A DNA stretch of 64,000 nucleotides. Origin: Artemisia argyi (Eukaryota > Streptophyta > Magnoliopsida > Asterales > Asteraceae). The notes beneath the pieces were generated by a model. That model was not told the DNA's origin. It did not search any database and saw only the letters and a program-made list of their open reading frames with translations. The stretch is taken from NCBI GenBank assembly GCA_030686995.1, contig CM060687.1:167820090-167884089 (forward strand). The letters run 5' to 3'. Below, piece by piece: positions 34,230-47,500 of this stretch (positions within the stretch are counted from its first letter, which is position 1; each line of letters starts with the position of its first letter). The position numbers and the translations under genes are program-made.

Positions 34230-37200
34230 TTACATGAAACTACTAGCTAAACGAAGTCCAATGCCATCAGCAAGTCGAGTAAGCTTTTCCTTAGATAAAG
34301 CCTTCGTAAATGGATCAGCTAGATTGTTATCTGTGTGAATTTTGAGTAGATTGATTTCACCTATGTCGACTTGTTCTCGAACATAGTGATATCTTCTTGG
34401 AAAATGTCTGGCGCCCTTCATAACTCCAGGTTCATTGGCGAATGTAACTGCGGCAGAGTTGTCACAATACATATTAATAGGTAATTCAATTGACGGCATA
34501 ATATCAAGCCCCGAAATGAATTTCCTGATCCAAACAGCTTCCATCGCAGCTTCCGATGCAGCAATATACTCAGCTTCTGTAACAGACATCGCAATTGTTG
34601 TCTGCTTCTTGCTCTTCCAGTCAACTGCTCCTCCATTAATAACAAAGACATAACCCGTCTGAGACTTTGTATCATCTTTATCAGTTTCAAAGGACGCATC
34701 ACAGTAACCTGTAACATCAAGTTCTGCTTCTGGATTTCCCCCATACACTAGAAACATATCTTTAGTATTCCTTAAATACTTAAGAATGCTTTTAACAGCG
34801 TGCCAGTGCTTTCCACCTGGATTCTGTTGATAACGACTGGTCATATTTTGTGCAAACGCCACATCAGGTCTTGTGCATCTAACTGCATACATGATAGATC
34901 CTACTGCTGAAGCATACGGAACCTTCTTCATGATTGCAACCTCTTCAGGTGTTGAGGCACATAGTTTGCTACTTAAGCCATGTTCCACTTGCATTGGCAA
35001 ATATCCTTTCTTGGAATTTTGCATATTAAATCTCTTCAATACTTTATCAATGTAAGTACTTTGACTTAATCCAATCAACCGCTTTGATCTATCTCTGTAG
35101 ATCTTGATTCCAAGGATGAATGTTGCTTCTCCTAAATCCTTCATAGAAAAACATCTACCAAGATAAGCTTTAACTTCGTTTAAACTTGGTATATGATTTC
35201 CTAATATTAATATGTCATCGACATATAGGATAAGGAAAGTAACATTACTCCCACTAGCTTTCTGGTATACACATGGCTCATCAAGATTTTGACTAAATCC
35301 AAAACTTTTGATTTCTGCGTCAAATCTCTTATTCCATTGACGTGATGCTTGCTTTAATCCATAAATGGATCTTTTAAGTTTGCATACACGGTTTGGAAAT
35401 TCTGGATTCACAAACCCCTCAGGCTGCGCCATATAGATGTCTTCATCTAGGCGACCATTCAAGAAGGCGGTTTTGACATCCATTTGCCATATCTCATAGT
35501 CATAGTAGGCAGCTATGGCTAAGAGAATCCTAATAGCTCTAATGTCAGCTACAGGAGAAAAGGTCTCCTCGTAGTCAACACCAAATGTTTGAGTATAGCC
35601 TTTAGCTACCAAACGAGCCTTATAGATGTGTACAATGCCATCCATGTCTGTTTTCATTTTGTAGAGCCATTTACTTCCAACTACCTTAGCATTTGGAGGT
35701 AAGTCTACTTCTTCCCAGACTTCATTGTCTTTCATGGACTGCATTTCCCCATTCATAGCACTCTGCCATTTCTCCTTTTCAGGACCATTAATGGCAGCCT
35801 TATAACTAGTAGGTTCATTAAGATCCCCTAGTATCGTTTCCTCACACTCTATGTTAAGACATAGATGTTCGGGTGCTTTCACAGTTCTTGAAGATCTGCG
35901 AATGGGTACCACTTCCACTTCAGGTGGAGGACCTAAACTTTCAGGTTCCACAGGAAGTGTGCTAGTGTTTTCAGAAGGTGATGTATCTTCATCCTCTAGA
36001 TCATAAACTCTCCCACTGAATTCTTGAGATATGAGATTCTTTTCAAAGAAATCTCCATACCTAGCCACAATGACTTTATTCTCTGGTGGAAAGTAAAAGT
36101 AGTAACCCATTGTTTCCTTTGGGTATCCTACGAAGATACACTTAACAGATCGCTGTTGGAGTTTATCTGGTGAATCACGTTTAACAAACGCGTCACAACC
36201 CCAGACCTTTAAGTAAGAAAAGCTAGGAGCTTTTCCTATCCATAATTCATATGGAGTCTTATCAACCTTCTTTGTTGGAACCATATTCAATATGCGAATA
36301 GCAGTTTCAAGGGCATAATCCCAAAAGGATAAGGGTAGAGATGTAAGATTAAACATTGATCGTACCATGTCTAGCAAAGTACGATTTCTCCTTTCAGATA
36401 CACCATTTTGCTGTGGAGTATAAGGAGCCGTGAGATGTTGGACTATACCACACTCAGTTAGATAATCTTTAAACTCTTGGCTTAAATATTCACCGCCTCT
36501 ATCGGATCGAAGTGCCTTAATCTTCTTACCGAGTTGTAATTCTACTTCACTTTTAAAAACCTTGAAGGTATTAAAGACTTCATGTTTATGTTTAAGTAAA
36601 TAAACATAACCATAACGACTATAATCATCCGTGAAGGTTATGAAGTAGGTAGCACCACGTCTTGACACATGTCTAAGTGGACCACACACATCAGTGTGTA
36701 TTAATCCAAGTAGATCTGTTGCCCTTTCCACTTGTGGTGAAAAAGGTTTCCTTGTCATCTTCCCAGATATGCAGGACTCGCATTTATCAAATGATTCATC
36801 ATTGATCTTTTGTAAAAGCCCATCATGTTGCAGCTTTTGCATGCGATCCTTGCCTATATGAGCAAGACGACAGTGCCAAAGATAAGACGAATCCAAGTTA
36901 GACTTGATTCTCTTATTGTTAATGCTATACACAGAATTATTTCTATTGGACATGGATTCTTCCATATCAATTTCAAACACACCATTTATTAGAATTGCAT
37001 TAAAGTAAAAAACATTATTTAAAGAAACAGAAATTCCATTATTAATAAATGTGTGAACAAAACCATTATCCAATAACAAAGAAACTGAAATGACACCCCT
37101 AACAATAGAGGGTGCAAAGTGACAATTATTCAATACTAGTATCATTCCCGAAGGTAAAACTAAATCGAAAGTCCCTATGGCTTCAACTGCTGCACGTACT

Positions 37201-38291
37201 CCATTTCCTACGTACAAGTATCTTTCTCCATAGGCCAGCTTCCTTGCTCCTCTAAGTCCCTGCGACGTATTACAGATGTGAGTACCACATCCTGTATCAT
37301 ATATCCAGGAATTATTCTTACGAGGAAAAGAAAATAACTCAATCATAAACATACCTGAAGTGCTTGCGACGTTACCAGGCATTTTACTTTTGTTGAGGCG
37401 CAACTCCTCTAGAAACAATGGACATTTTTTCTTCCAATGACCAGGAGTGTTGCAGTGGTGACATTTAGCCAAATCCTTATTGAAATTTTCCTTCTTCTTC
37501 TGAAAAGGAGGATTTTGCTTTTTAGGCTTCTGTTGGTGATTTGCAATCTGCTTGCCTTTACCATTACCATTGCCTTTACCCTTGACGTTCGCATTATGCG
37601 GTTTGTTGGGTTTCTTGGTGATCCTACCACCCTGTATCGCCATTACAGCAGGTGTAGGTGCCTTCTTATTCAGGCTTTTCTCATAATCTATAAGCATTGC
37701 ATGAACTTCACTTACTGTCTTCCCCTTGCAATGCATATTATAGTTGCGTACAAACTCACTATACAGATCCTGATTAAGGGATCGCAAAATGAGACCAATG
37801 CACACACTTTCCTGATATCCGCAACCAAGTCGCTCCAATTGATCCATATAGTATTTCATGGACAAAAAATGGGCACTCACGGATTTTCCTGCTTCCTGCT
37901 TACAATTGTGCAGAGATTCTATTAGATCATATAATTCTGCAGCAGGTGGTTTCTCAAACATTCGTCTGAGTTCATTGATCATGTCCATGGGACCAAAGTT
38001 CTCAAATCGCTTTTGCAATTGAGTATCCATCCCAGCCAACATGAGACAAGCCACATCATTGTGCTTCTCATATTCAATGTTGTATGCATCCTTTACGGCT
38101 TGTGTTGCATCATCAGCAGGTTTCTCAGGTAGAGGTTCACCAAGATAATCATATCTTCTGGCCATCCTTAAGGTGATTCTTAAAGATCGATACTAGTCAT
38201 TGAAATTTTCACCAGTCAACTTGTCTCGATCAATCATTTGCTTGAACGCAGAACTCATGTTGCTCATATTAGTGTTTTCAGGTGTAGCCAT
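34230..38291 (-). CDS. Copia B Gag-Pol polyprotein, one in-frame TAG
   Basis: The natural start is the ATG at 38291 (MATPENTNMSN), giving 1,353 codons before the stop. Codon 33 is TAG (38193-38195) where copia A has Trp, so the longest clean frame starts at MARRY (38165; 1,311 aa, used for positions below). The zinc knuckle CHHCNTPGHWKKKC lies at 235-248 and the protease DTG at 290-292. The GAG-pre-integrase and integrase follow (WHCRLAHIG, HTDVCGP, RSDRGGEY, QNGVSERRNRT), then reverse transcriptase (QMDVKTAFLNG, LYVDDILI) and RNase H (YCDASF, SVTEAEYIA, CDNSAA). The domain order protease-integrase-RT-RNase H defines Ty1/copia. Readthrough, or starting at the later Met, would be needed for expression. 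Confidence 0.93.
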
Positions 38292-39828
38292 TTCTACAGA
38301 AAAAATTCAAAAGTTAGTACTTTCGATAATTAAATTTCAATAAAATTAAATACCCTAGGTTCATAAACATATAACCATTTTAATTTTACATTGAAATACT
38401 AGGATCCAAATTGACATAAGTTCATCACATCAGTTGATCTGCTAGTGATGACGTTATTCAATAAGGTACGGGTCGTGTCCCAATTGCCAATATTCAATTG
38501 CAATTCCTAGAATCGATGGGATTTACATTATTTGCCAACCGCAGTTGCAATGTAAACATGTTTTATCCCCATCTTCTTATGCCTTGAGTGATCAGTTCCC
38601 ACTATCAACTCAATTAAGTTAACCAATTTAAGAAACAACAAACTTACATAATGACACCACACCAGTTGATCTGCAAGTGATGAAATCATGTAATTTGTCC
38701 TTCCATTGCAATCTAGTCAGGTTACGCCCTGGCGTAGATCCAATTTCAGGTGTTTCCGTTTCATTGGATGGCATATAACTTAAATTTAAGGGTAGTATTT
38801 TTGATGTGTGTAATCAAAATATATGTACAAAGATGTCATGCATTCATCTTGTAGCATATGTTTCATGTAAAAAAAACTTTTACTCATTAGTTTCTTTACG
38901 AGCTTAAATCTCCAAACTTTTGATTGAGGCGTTGCGAAACTTACAACTTTGCCTTAAGTGCTTCGTAGTTATCATGGATGTTGGGTGAAGACTAAAATAT
39001 GACTCACAGGCGAGCGGTAAGCCAGAATGGAGGCTCACTAAGGCCGCAATTTAATGCGTAGCCAACCTTATACCCACTTTAATAGTTTGTCATAATTAGT
39101 TCCACCTTTCAACCACTTAATACAGTCGCGATCAATCAACCAAAAGTTCAAGATTTATAAGTAAGCTCAAAACAAGATTTCACCATTATTAAGTCCGTTT
39201 AATATTTTATTTCTTGAAATTACCCTTTGTTACTATCATGTTGCAAAAAACATATAAAACAAAAGTAATAAAATAAAATAAACAAACAACAACAATAATG
39301 GTCATGCAAATTACAATCAATATAAAACACACTATTGATTTAATATACGATTAATAGGGTCTTCCCTAATTTTATAATTAATCCAATTTTAGTAATCTTT
39401 ATACATAATATTTACTAAACCATTTATCAATTATAATAAATCGCATAAATAAGCATGAAATCAAAACAAATCATAATCCATAACAACACATGCATAGTTT
39501 GTCATGGATGCCCATATTGCACATATTATACAAATAATCATGTCAATCAAGGAACGCAACCAAATGGCATATAACAATATCCATACACATAAATTACATG
39601 CAACCTATGGTTTCTACAAGTTTTTATTACATAATTCATCAAACCCTAATTTCTTTTTAAATAAAAAAAAAACTTTCGACATATATATAATAAATTAAAT
39701 AAATTCGAAATAAAAAAAAATAATAAAAACTAGGGTTTATGAAAAATATAAAAACATAAGAACACCAAGCATGTTATAATCAAACGATTCAATTTTATGT
39801 GTTTCGGTAATTCATTATAATGTATTAA
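38292..39828 (-). other. Copia B 5' leader, untranslated
   Basis: About 1.5 kb between the PBS and the gag ATG with no gene. Parts align with the copia A leader. Confidence 0.7.
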
Positions 39829-39844
39829 CGGCTCTTGATGCCAC
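39829..39844 (-). other. Copia B primer-binding site
   Basis: The minus strand reads GTGGCATCAAGAGCCG directly after the 5' LTR, close to the TGGTATCAAGAGC type of plant copia elements. Confidence 0.8.
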
Positions 39845-40554
39845 TGTTGGAATATATGAATAATATAAAACAATAAACATATAAACATCAAAGAGTACGC
39901 AGCGGAATAGATCAAATACAAATAATAAATTAACCGAAATATAAATGGATACATACCTCTTGATTGCTAGCAAGAACAAGAACTTATAAACCCTAGGAGA
40001 GGGCTTATATGGATCGACTAGGGCTAGTCACAAGGCAAGATCACCGTTAGCAAAAGTATGCTAACACTTCGTTCTCACACACACATACTATAAGCGTTTC
40101 AATGGAAATGCTAGATTCGTAGTACACGAAAAGATTAAACTATTGGTCCTATCAATCAAAGATCAATTAGACACAAAGAAAGAGATTAGAGAAGATTAGG
40201 TTGCAATGGAACCAAGGGATGATTAGAATGAATGAGAGGGGTCTCATTATATACTAATCAAGAGGCTTGGAGCAAAAGCTATCCCAAAACCCTATGGGAG
40301 AGGGGCCTTGGCCGGCCATGGGTTTTCAAAGCCCAACCCGAACCAAACTTTCACTCTTATCCACATTTAGTCCTTCATGTCTCGTCCAACGGTCGTTAGT
40401 TACCGTTAAGTTTATATTTCGTGTATTTAATAATTATTCGTCACTAAAACAATAATTATTAATTCATTGAAACTCATACGTAAAGTGTGCAATCCCGAAG
40501 TCTCGAGTTCGAATCCGGTCATGATATATTAATTTATTATCCGTCAAACTAACA
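39845..40554 (-). repeat. Copia B 5' LTR
   Basis: 710 bp. It differs from 32681-33390 by T/C, T/C and A/G changes only. It is followed by the TSD CCAAG and then by DC1 exon 2 coding sequence. Confidence 0.95.
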
Positions 40555-41472
40555 CCAAGTACTTCTACTGCTAATGAAGACACAAACGATTTGCTGCATT
40601 TTCCAATGTGGGTACCATTTACGGATCCGTTAAAACAACTGCATCTCAAAGAGTTATCTCTTGATAACAATGATGAAGTAGAAATCACCCATCCAAGTCA
40701 CAATCATCCATTAATCCTTACTGCAAAACCCCAAGATAACAATATTCCCGATGTTAATGATCCAATAGAGGTATGTTTTGTGTGTGCACGACCCTTGTCA
40801 TTTCCATACTATAGATGCTGCAATGAGGGATGTTCATTCACTCTTCACAAATATTGTGCCCAATTACCTGTTACACTAAAACATCAACTTCACCCAGATC
40901 ATTCCCTTGACTTGGTAGACACATGGGAAGATGAGTACTTCTATAAATGCACTGGTTGCTACAGCTATGGTAACACGTTCGTGTACAGATGTGAAACTTG
41001 CGATTTTCACCTTTGTCCAAACTGTGCATATCTACCCAACATCATCAAACACAAAACCCACAACCATCCACTTATCCAAGTTATAGATCCCAAACCACGG
41101 TGTAAGGCATGTGAAAAATCGTCTACTGGTATAAGCTATGCTTGCAAGGCTTGTGACTTCCAACTATGCATGTTTTGTGCAATGAGGTCGCCAATTTCCC
41201 TTGGTCACAGGTTTTGCAGAGGACATGAAATCCCTTTGACGTATCCTCCGGTTGAAGATCACCCTGAAGATTTCTATTGTGATATTTGTGAGAAAGAAAT
41301 GCACCCTAAACACCCACTCTATCATTGTCACGATTGCAAGAATTCTTTTCACCTTGACTGCCTTAGTCCAATTGATTATTATGCAAACATTATACGCAAG
41401 GGCAAGGTAACCTTGGTCCTTGAATGTCGGACAAGGATATGTAATTTCAGTATCTACCCCTACCAAAGGTAG
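40555..41472 (+). pseudogene. DC1 zinc-finger gene, 3' part (rest of exon 2)
   Basis: The frame is open from the TSD (40555) and reads into DLLHFPMW and TDPLKQLHLKEL, so coding begins before any local ATG, as expected for an exon cut by copia B. C1-type fingers follow: CFVCARPLSFPYYRCC...FTLHKYCA, YKCTGCYSYG...YRCETCDFHLCPNCA, CKACEKSSTGISYACKACDFQLC, and YCDICEKEMH...YHCHDCKNSFHLDC. Compared with the stub at 3957-4184, an in-frame stretch of about 32 codons holding the last finger is missing after KGKVT. The C-terminus is replaced after CNFSIY by SINE-derived residues ending in TAG. The fragment could still be transcribed, but it has no start of its own. Confidence 0.85.
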
Positions 41473-41592
41473 AGAGGCTGCTTCCGGTTCTACCTAAGGT
41501 AGAAAAGGACCTCCGGCCTTTTATAGGGAGTGAGGATCGAACCCTTAACCTCTTGGTTAAGAGACAAGGGGTTTTCCAACTGATCCAACCCT
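41456..41592 (-). mobile_element. tRNA-derived SINE (Au-like)
   Basis: Read on the minus strand it begins GGGTTGGATCAGTTGG, which resembles a tRNA A box (TGGATCAGTTGG). About 45 bases on comes the B box GGTTCGATCC. The 3' part carries CTACCTTAGGTAG and CCTCTCTACCTTTGGTAG repeats familiar from plant Au-type SINEs. It interrupts the end of the DC1 frame and supplies its stop codon. The related segment after 4140 lacks it. I could not define a clean TSD, probably because flanking sequence was also lost. Confidence 0.72.
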
Positions 41593-41596
41593 ACTT

Positions 41597-41597
<1 letters not shown>

Positions 41598-41675
<78 letters not shown>

Positions 41676-41735
41676 ATTGTTTTAGTTTGTTACTGTGTAA
41701 CTAGTTTTTATTTTGGGCGTTGCTAAGGCTTTTAT

Positions 41736-41770
<35 letters not shown>

Positions 41771-41806
41771 CAAAAGTGAATTATATTACAGTAGCCAAAA
41801 GTTTTT
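41598..41806. repeat. (AT)n and poly-T tracts
   Basis: An (AT)n microsatellite spans about 41600-41672. It is followed by unit sequence matching 4215-4280 and then an about 30-base T run (about 41738-41767). The T run starts where this copy departs from the 4.3-kb copy, so it may belong to an insertion. Confidence 0.8.
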
Positions 41807-42358
41807 TATAGATAACTTTTACCATAGACCCATCAAGCAATTTTAGCCACTCATTTTTTATCAAAATAAAAAAATAAACTTCCACCATTTTTTTAAAAAT
41901 TAAATATTTCGCAAACCGTAAATCGTCAAGCTACAAAAAAAATACCATTGCGACAAGAATTAAATTATCTTTCTATAGACATGCATTGTTATATACTTTC
42001 GACGAATTTTTTTTTTTCGATGAACTTTTTTTTTTCGCCCAGAAAAATCATATATGATTCGTAAGAATCATATATGATTCGATTTTAACAAATCATATAT
42101 GATTCGTAACAATCGAATCATATATGATTTTACGAATCATATATGATTCTTTCTGTGCGAAAATTAAAAAAAAAAATCGTCGAAAGTATATAACAATGCA
42201 TATCTATAGAAAGATGATTTAATTCTCGTCGCGATGATATTTTTTTGTAGCTTGAAGATTTACCGTTTACAAGATATGTTGTTTTGAAAAAAAAATGGAA
42301 AATATAAATGGGTGGCTATGATTGGTTGATAGGTTCTATGGCATGTATGGGTTATTCA
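41807..42358. mobile_element. Palindrome-rich MITE with very long inverted arms
   Basis: The two halves are inverted copies of each other over about 200 bases: CCATAGACCC...AGCCACTCATTT on the left matches the reverse complement of the right side, and the arms share TCAAGCTACAAAAAAA and GCATTGTTATATACTTTCGA. The centre (about 42047-42152) has five copies of the palindrome AATCATATATGATT. The paralogous segment near 4.28 kb lacks the whole block, so it is an insertion in this copy. It has no coding capacity. The exact ends and TSD are uncertain. Confidence 0.7.
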
Positions 42359-42751
42359 TGGATCTCAACTCTAACCAAATTTACATCACGAGGAAATAAC
42401 CATAAACTGATTTTCTTTACAATTATTAAATGTAAAATTCAACTTTCTATTTTGTTTTGTTTACTTTTAAAAACTCAAGATAACATTATTACTTTTTAAA
42501 ATTGTGTGCAATGTTAAAATGAAAATTTAGTTTTGAGGTGTTTTGAATTAAGTTTAACTTATTAACAAGGTCTTAACTCATTATCACCAGTCATTTGTTT
42601 TTGAAACAACAAACATGACCCAAAATAGTGCACACGATCAGCCACTGGCAACCAAGATATTATAACTTTTAGTGTTTATGGACATGTTAGATGAAAACTA
42701 AAATTGAGCGTTTAAATCCATTCACTACAACAACAACAACAACAAAAAATA

Positions 42752-42849
<98 letters not shown>

Positions 42850-44589
42850 ACTAGTTTGTATACACTTTTAAAAGGTGTGTAAAATATGTTGAGTTTGTTA
42901 ACATTTATAAATGTAAAAATTGGTTTCATAAATAAGTGTGAACAAATTTTGAAAAACAAAAAAGTTTCCACTTTTCACATATATATTTGTTTCAATAAAA
43001 AGTCCACACGTTTATATGTAGAGAGATCTAAAATTTATTCACACTTACAAGTGTGCACTATATTTATTTGGGTGTTATAAATATAGTTACATTTGTAAGT
43101 GCGGACAAATTATAGATTTCTCCAAACATAAAAGTATAGACTTTTTTTTTTTCTTTTTTTTTTTTATCGAAAGTATAGACTTTTTTTGAAACACTACCAT
43201 GTGAAACAGAGCATTTTACCTTAAAGAGAGTTGCATTTTTGTTTGGTAAATGTCTATATGAAATCATTTCTATCCGTCTATGTAACAAAAGGCATAAATA
43301 TTTGGGAATATTCGATATAAGAAGAATGAACAACGAGTCGAAAGTTTTAAACAAGATACCACTGACTGGAATTTGCATATTTGTCATACTATATCACTGA
43401 GGCATCTAGATCCCACAGTTTCCCTACAGAAATGTCATATTGACTATTAATGTACAACTACAAGTCTTTACGATGTGATTAATATTTTGGGTTTGATCCC
43501 ACAAAGACCTGATTTAAAGCGAGTAGGACGAAGCTTTGCATGTGTCACTGTTTATAACAACGGATTTCATTATTTAGAAAGATACAGACAACCTAGTTCA
43601 GTTTGTTCAGTTTGCTTGTTGTTTATATCTATTTCATCGTATAGAGTTAGAATCTCATCAAATGAATATCTATGGTCGAGAAAGTTAACGTTCTTATAAT
43701 AGATGAATGGGTTCAATTTTGATGATCATACAGTTTCACCCATATCAGTTACCTTGTGTTGGTTTGATTCTCATCTGGACTATACTAGCATGAACCAATG
43801 TGTATTGACCAATTATACTAGTGAGATCATGTCTCAGCTGGACTATAATACGCGATATAGTTACTGTTCATGAGTAGCACGATGGTATGGAAGATGCAAC
43901 AAGATAATCACTAAAGATTGCAGTAGACTGTGGAGTGTCGCCAAATATATTGCTATCGGCGCAAGGAGATGGTTTTTGTATAAAAAGTCATGATCAAAGC
44001 CTTTTTAAGTTTGGTTGTTCAAGCAAATTTTGTGCTTCACCTCAGTATATGCCTTCGGCGACACTACAGTTCTTAATGTTTTTGGTCTAGTTCACATGAT
44101 CAATCGAGTCACGTTGGTATTGATGAACAATTTAAGTGAACAAAAAGTACGATAACTCACTTTTAAATGAAGGAAAACAGATGAATCAAAGTAATGAATT
44201 TTGTCAAGAGAATCACTTCCCTAAAGCTGATCTCTTAAACAAGACTGTGAATTGTACGAATGAATATACGAATCTCATCAACAGTTTAAAATTTGATATA
44301 GTCTTAATAAAAATGTAAAATACATACGCCAGTTTCGGAGGATTTAACCTTATGCATCACCATCACCTTGTCTCAACTGCATAAATGTCCTGACTCACTT
44401 TATAGCTCTCTAAATCTTAAAATTTAGACACGAAAACGATAAGACACACACATCACAGTATTTAAGAAAGAATTTTTCGCCTACAAAATACGATGATAGA
44501 AGCCAAGTAGAATATGAGAGAATTTTCGCCCTTTACATATACGATCTTTATAAGGGTATTTCTGTAATTAACACCTTTCTCATATAGTC
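42359..44589. other. Downstream segment of unit II and flank of unit III
   Basis: No gene. From about 42440 to 43390 it aligns with 4310-5790. From 43430 it aligns with 27048 onward and leads into the AGD gene. An (AAT)n microsatellite occupies about 42752-42847 and explains a meaningless poly-Tyr frame. Confidence 0.65.
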
Positions 44590-47500
44590 TCACAGGATTC
44601 TGTCTTGGAAATCGTTCATTAAAGTCGAGGCTATGGAGCTTAACTTCTTTCCGGTTTCTCCTGCTATGTTCTTTAGGGATGACATATCTTGTTGTGCCTG
44701 AAATTGCAAATGAGTTATAAATTTAAAAACATAATTTTTTACTAATAAACCTTGATTATTATAAGCGCAAAGCACCGTTTTCGTCGGTGATGACAGCCTG
44801 GACCAATTACTAGACCGACTGGACCATTTCTAGACAATGTAGTATTATCTATAATGTATACTTTAAAGAGTCTCATGAAGATGATCCTTTTCAAATATCA
44901 GTTTCATGTTTAGCCTTCTGAAAGTTCGTAATTTCGTATTTCCCCTCCAGTTTTCAAATTATCAAATTCGTCCTTTAAAAACAAAGATACCATAATTACT
45001 CATTTTATATGATAACTTTAATAGTCAGTAACGTTAAAAAGCTTGTTTCACCGAAGAAAATAATATAAAAACAAGTTATTATTGTGAATCAGCTACCACA
45101 TGATGTTCTGCCCCATATTTGATTATTAGATGAAACATATATTCTTACAAGTCAATCATTTTAAAAACATATATATATATATTATGAGAAACGTTTTGAT
45201 AAGTTTATAGCATTACGCATGAGATGAGTAAATTTGATATTCTTAGTGTTTTTTGAAAGTATAAATACGATGCTATGAAATTTGGAAAGAAATGTTGAAA
45301 CTTGGCGGGTGTATACATGAAACTGCCTCTTTTCTCAAGGAATCTAAAAAAATCGAGAAGGCAATGAATCCCATTTTTAAGAGTCCTTACCTGGAAAGAT
45401 AGCCGGTTGATAAGGTCACTGGCACTCAAATCTAGGTTAGAATCGTCGTGACCAAATAGATCAGCACTTGAGATGGCGGCTGAACCCTAGAAACCAATTA
45501 AAAAGAAAATGGTTCAGTCATGTTTCTAAACCTTTCGCAAATGGCGACCCACGTACAAGCTTTAGTACTTTACGAAACACTTGGATGTATCTATGCATTG
45601 CTGGTTTATTTATTATCCCTAAAACTATATCACACTAGTATCTCCAATTAAAGTAAATAAGTGTCATTGTCCACTAGCAGATGTGGATGATTCCTTCTGC
45701 TCCGTGGCTCATTAAATTGCATTAAAAGTTCAAAAGAGACTACTCTATGATATTTGTAGCCAACCAGAGAGATGCCGTGATATTTAATTTGAAATAAAGA
45801 AAAGATAATTTAAATTTCAATATATCATATAAAAATAACTAGGAGAAGACACATACTGAAAACTTTTGCAGAGCGACTTGGCCATCAAGATCAGCTTTGT
45901 TCGGGTCCCCAAAAAATTGTGCGGAAGAGATAGATTTAGCATTAGAAAACTTCTTCCTTGCTTCATCAGTTTCCTGTACCTGCACATACGTCATGCATTA
46001 TATAAGGCCAGATCCCAAAAGGATGACATGGAAATGCACTAGCCCAATGCTATATTAGTGAAATGTGGAAATGGGAGTATTGGATGGAAAACATGGGGCA
46101 AAAATCAACATTGATCCTAAGCGTCTACCAGATGAACACGAAATTATGGTCACTAGGTTCAAGCTATTTGATAAATAATAAAACTAAAAATTCAAGGGAT
46201 AGTAATTGGTGGACAACCATGATAGCAATGTTGCATATAACATTAATATAAATATGCCTATCATAATAATAAACATACAAAAAGTATGCAATTTTATTCG
46301 AAAATGAATAGTGGTGATCTTAAAATGTGGTCCGTCCTACAGTGATAAAAAGAAACAATTGTCATTTGAGTAAATTGGCTTGTTGATGCGTATTAGAAAC
46401 TTTCAATTCATTTAGTAATAGGTCATTCAACAGAACAAAGTAATAGATCTGTGATGATCAAGTTACAAAGCAATATACATGGACATCATCATGGCGCAAA
46501 AAGAGGCACGCAGATGCTATTTTTATCAAATAAGGATCATCCAGAAATTCAAAAGTTTTACTTACTGCAAGTAGGATCCCTATTGATATGGTTAATCACG
46601 TTCATCAGAATAATAAATTAGGAAGTTGTATGATCGGTTCTAATACAATAAAACAAGACAGAGAAATCTAGTCTAAGAACCAGTCCCCAATATCTAATAA
46701 AATATAGTTTACCTGGACTTTCGATGAAGTGCTTTTTTTCAAGAAACCACTGTCCATTCCATAATCTGCAAAGAAGCTGGATGACTTAGGAGGTGCAACA
46801 TGACTAAGTGTATTCACGCCTCCAGGACCTGTTTCCACAGTTTCGGAACTATCTGTATAGTCAAAGCGAGAGATGTGAGGTGTTGCAGCTGATGGTGGTG
46901 GTATGCTGCTGGTCGAGGTGGACACCTGTACTACTGGTTCTTCGGGCTTCTGATCATATAAGCTTTCACTTGTCTGCATAAAATTGGTAAAGTGCATATA
47001 ATTATAGATTACTACAAATCTGTAAAATGAAGCTTACATCCCAAACTCTATTTGCAGAATATAAATATATGGGATAATGCAATTATTCAACTTTTTTCAT
47101 TAAGCCAAGAAAATATTAGAGCTACTTGATTCACCACCCAAGCATATATCTCGTCTCAATAATACCAATTCCGGGGCCCAAAAACATGCAGGATGACAAA
47201 ATTAGACTTCAACAACAATTTAACCTATATCATGTTGACGCCTCATCATAAATAATTTGTGTTTTTTAAAAATTTAAGACATTTTCGTCATCCAGCAATT
47301 TCTTTGGATTCTTATAAGCAAAATGTAAAATCTATGCTACAGATTTGTACAAATCGTCAAAATTATGTTTCGTAGAATTTACCTTCGTGCTAAGCTTTCT
47401 TGCACCAAGCCCTCCAGTCTTTCCAGGCTTTTTCGAGCCAATAGGCTTCTTGACAGTAGCTGCACGAATTGCTGGAGCTTTCACTGGAGCAGAGCCATTG

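Larger units (their letters stand above)
32681..40554 (-). mobile_element. Copia B: young Ty1/copia element inside the DC1 gene
   Basis: The two 710-bp LTRs (32681-33390 and 39845-40554) differ at three positions by eye, all transitions (0.4%). The 5-bp duplication CCAAG is exact (32676-32680 and 40555-40559). The element reads on the minus strand, opposite to the DC1 gene: PBS at 39829, leader, one long gag-pol frame, a polypurine tract at 33391. One TAG near the gag start is the only break I see. This is the youngest insertion in the window and could be transcribed. Confidence 0.95.

Noticed and set aside
37437..37925. 162-aa plus-strand ORF
   Set aside because: It is antisense to the copia B gag and zinc-knuckle region; hydrophobic shadow of a Lys-rich coding strand.
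32681..40554. Copia B as an intact, autonomous element
   Set aside because: Codon 33 of the natural gag-pol frame is TAG, so full-length translation would need readthrough or an internal start.
42047..42152. CRISPR-like series of short palindromic repeats
   Set aside because: Repeats are 14-16 bp, spacing is irregular and short, and the context is the centre of a plant MITE.
42687..42971. 94-aa ORF with a long tyrosine run
   Set aside because: It is a translation of an (AAT)n microsatellite.
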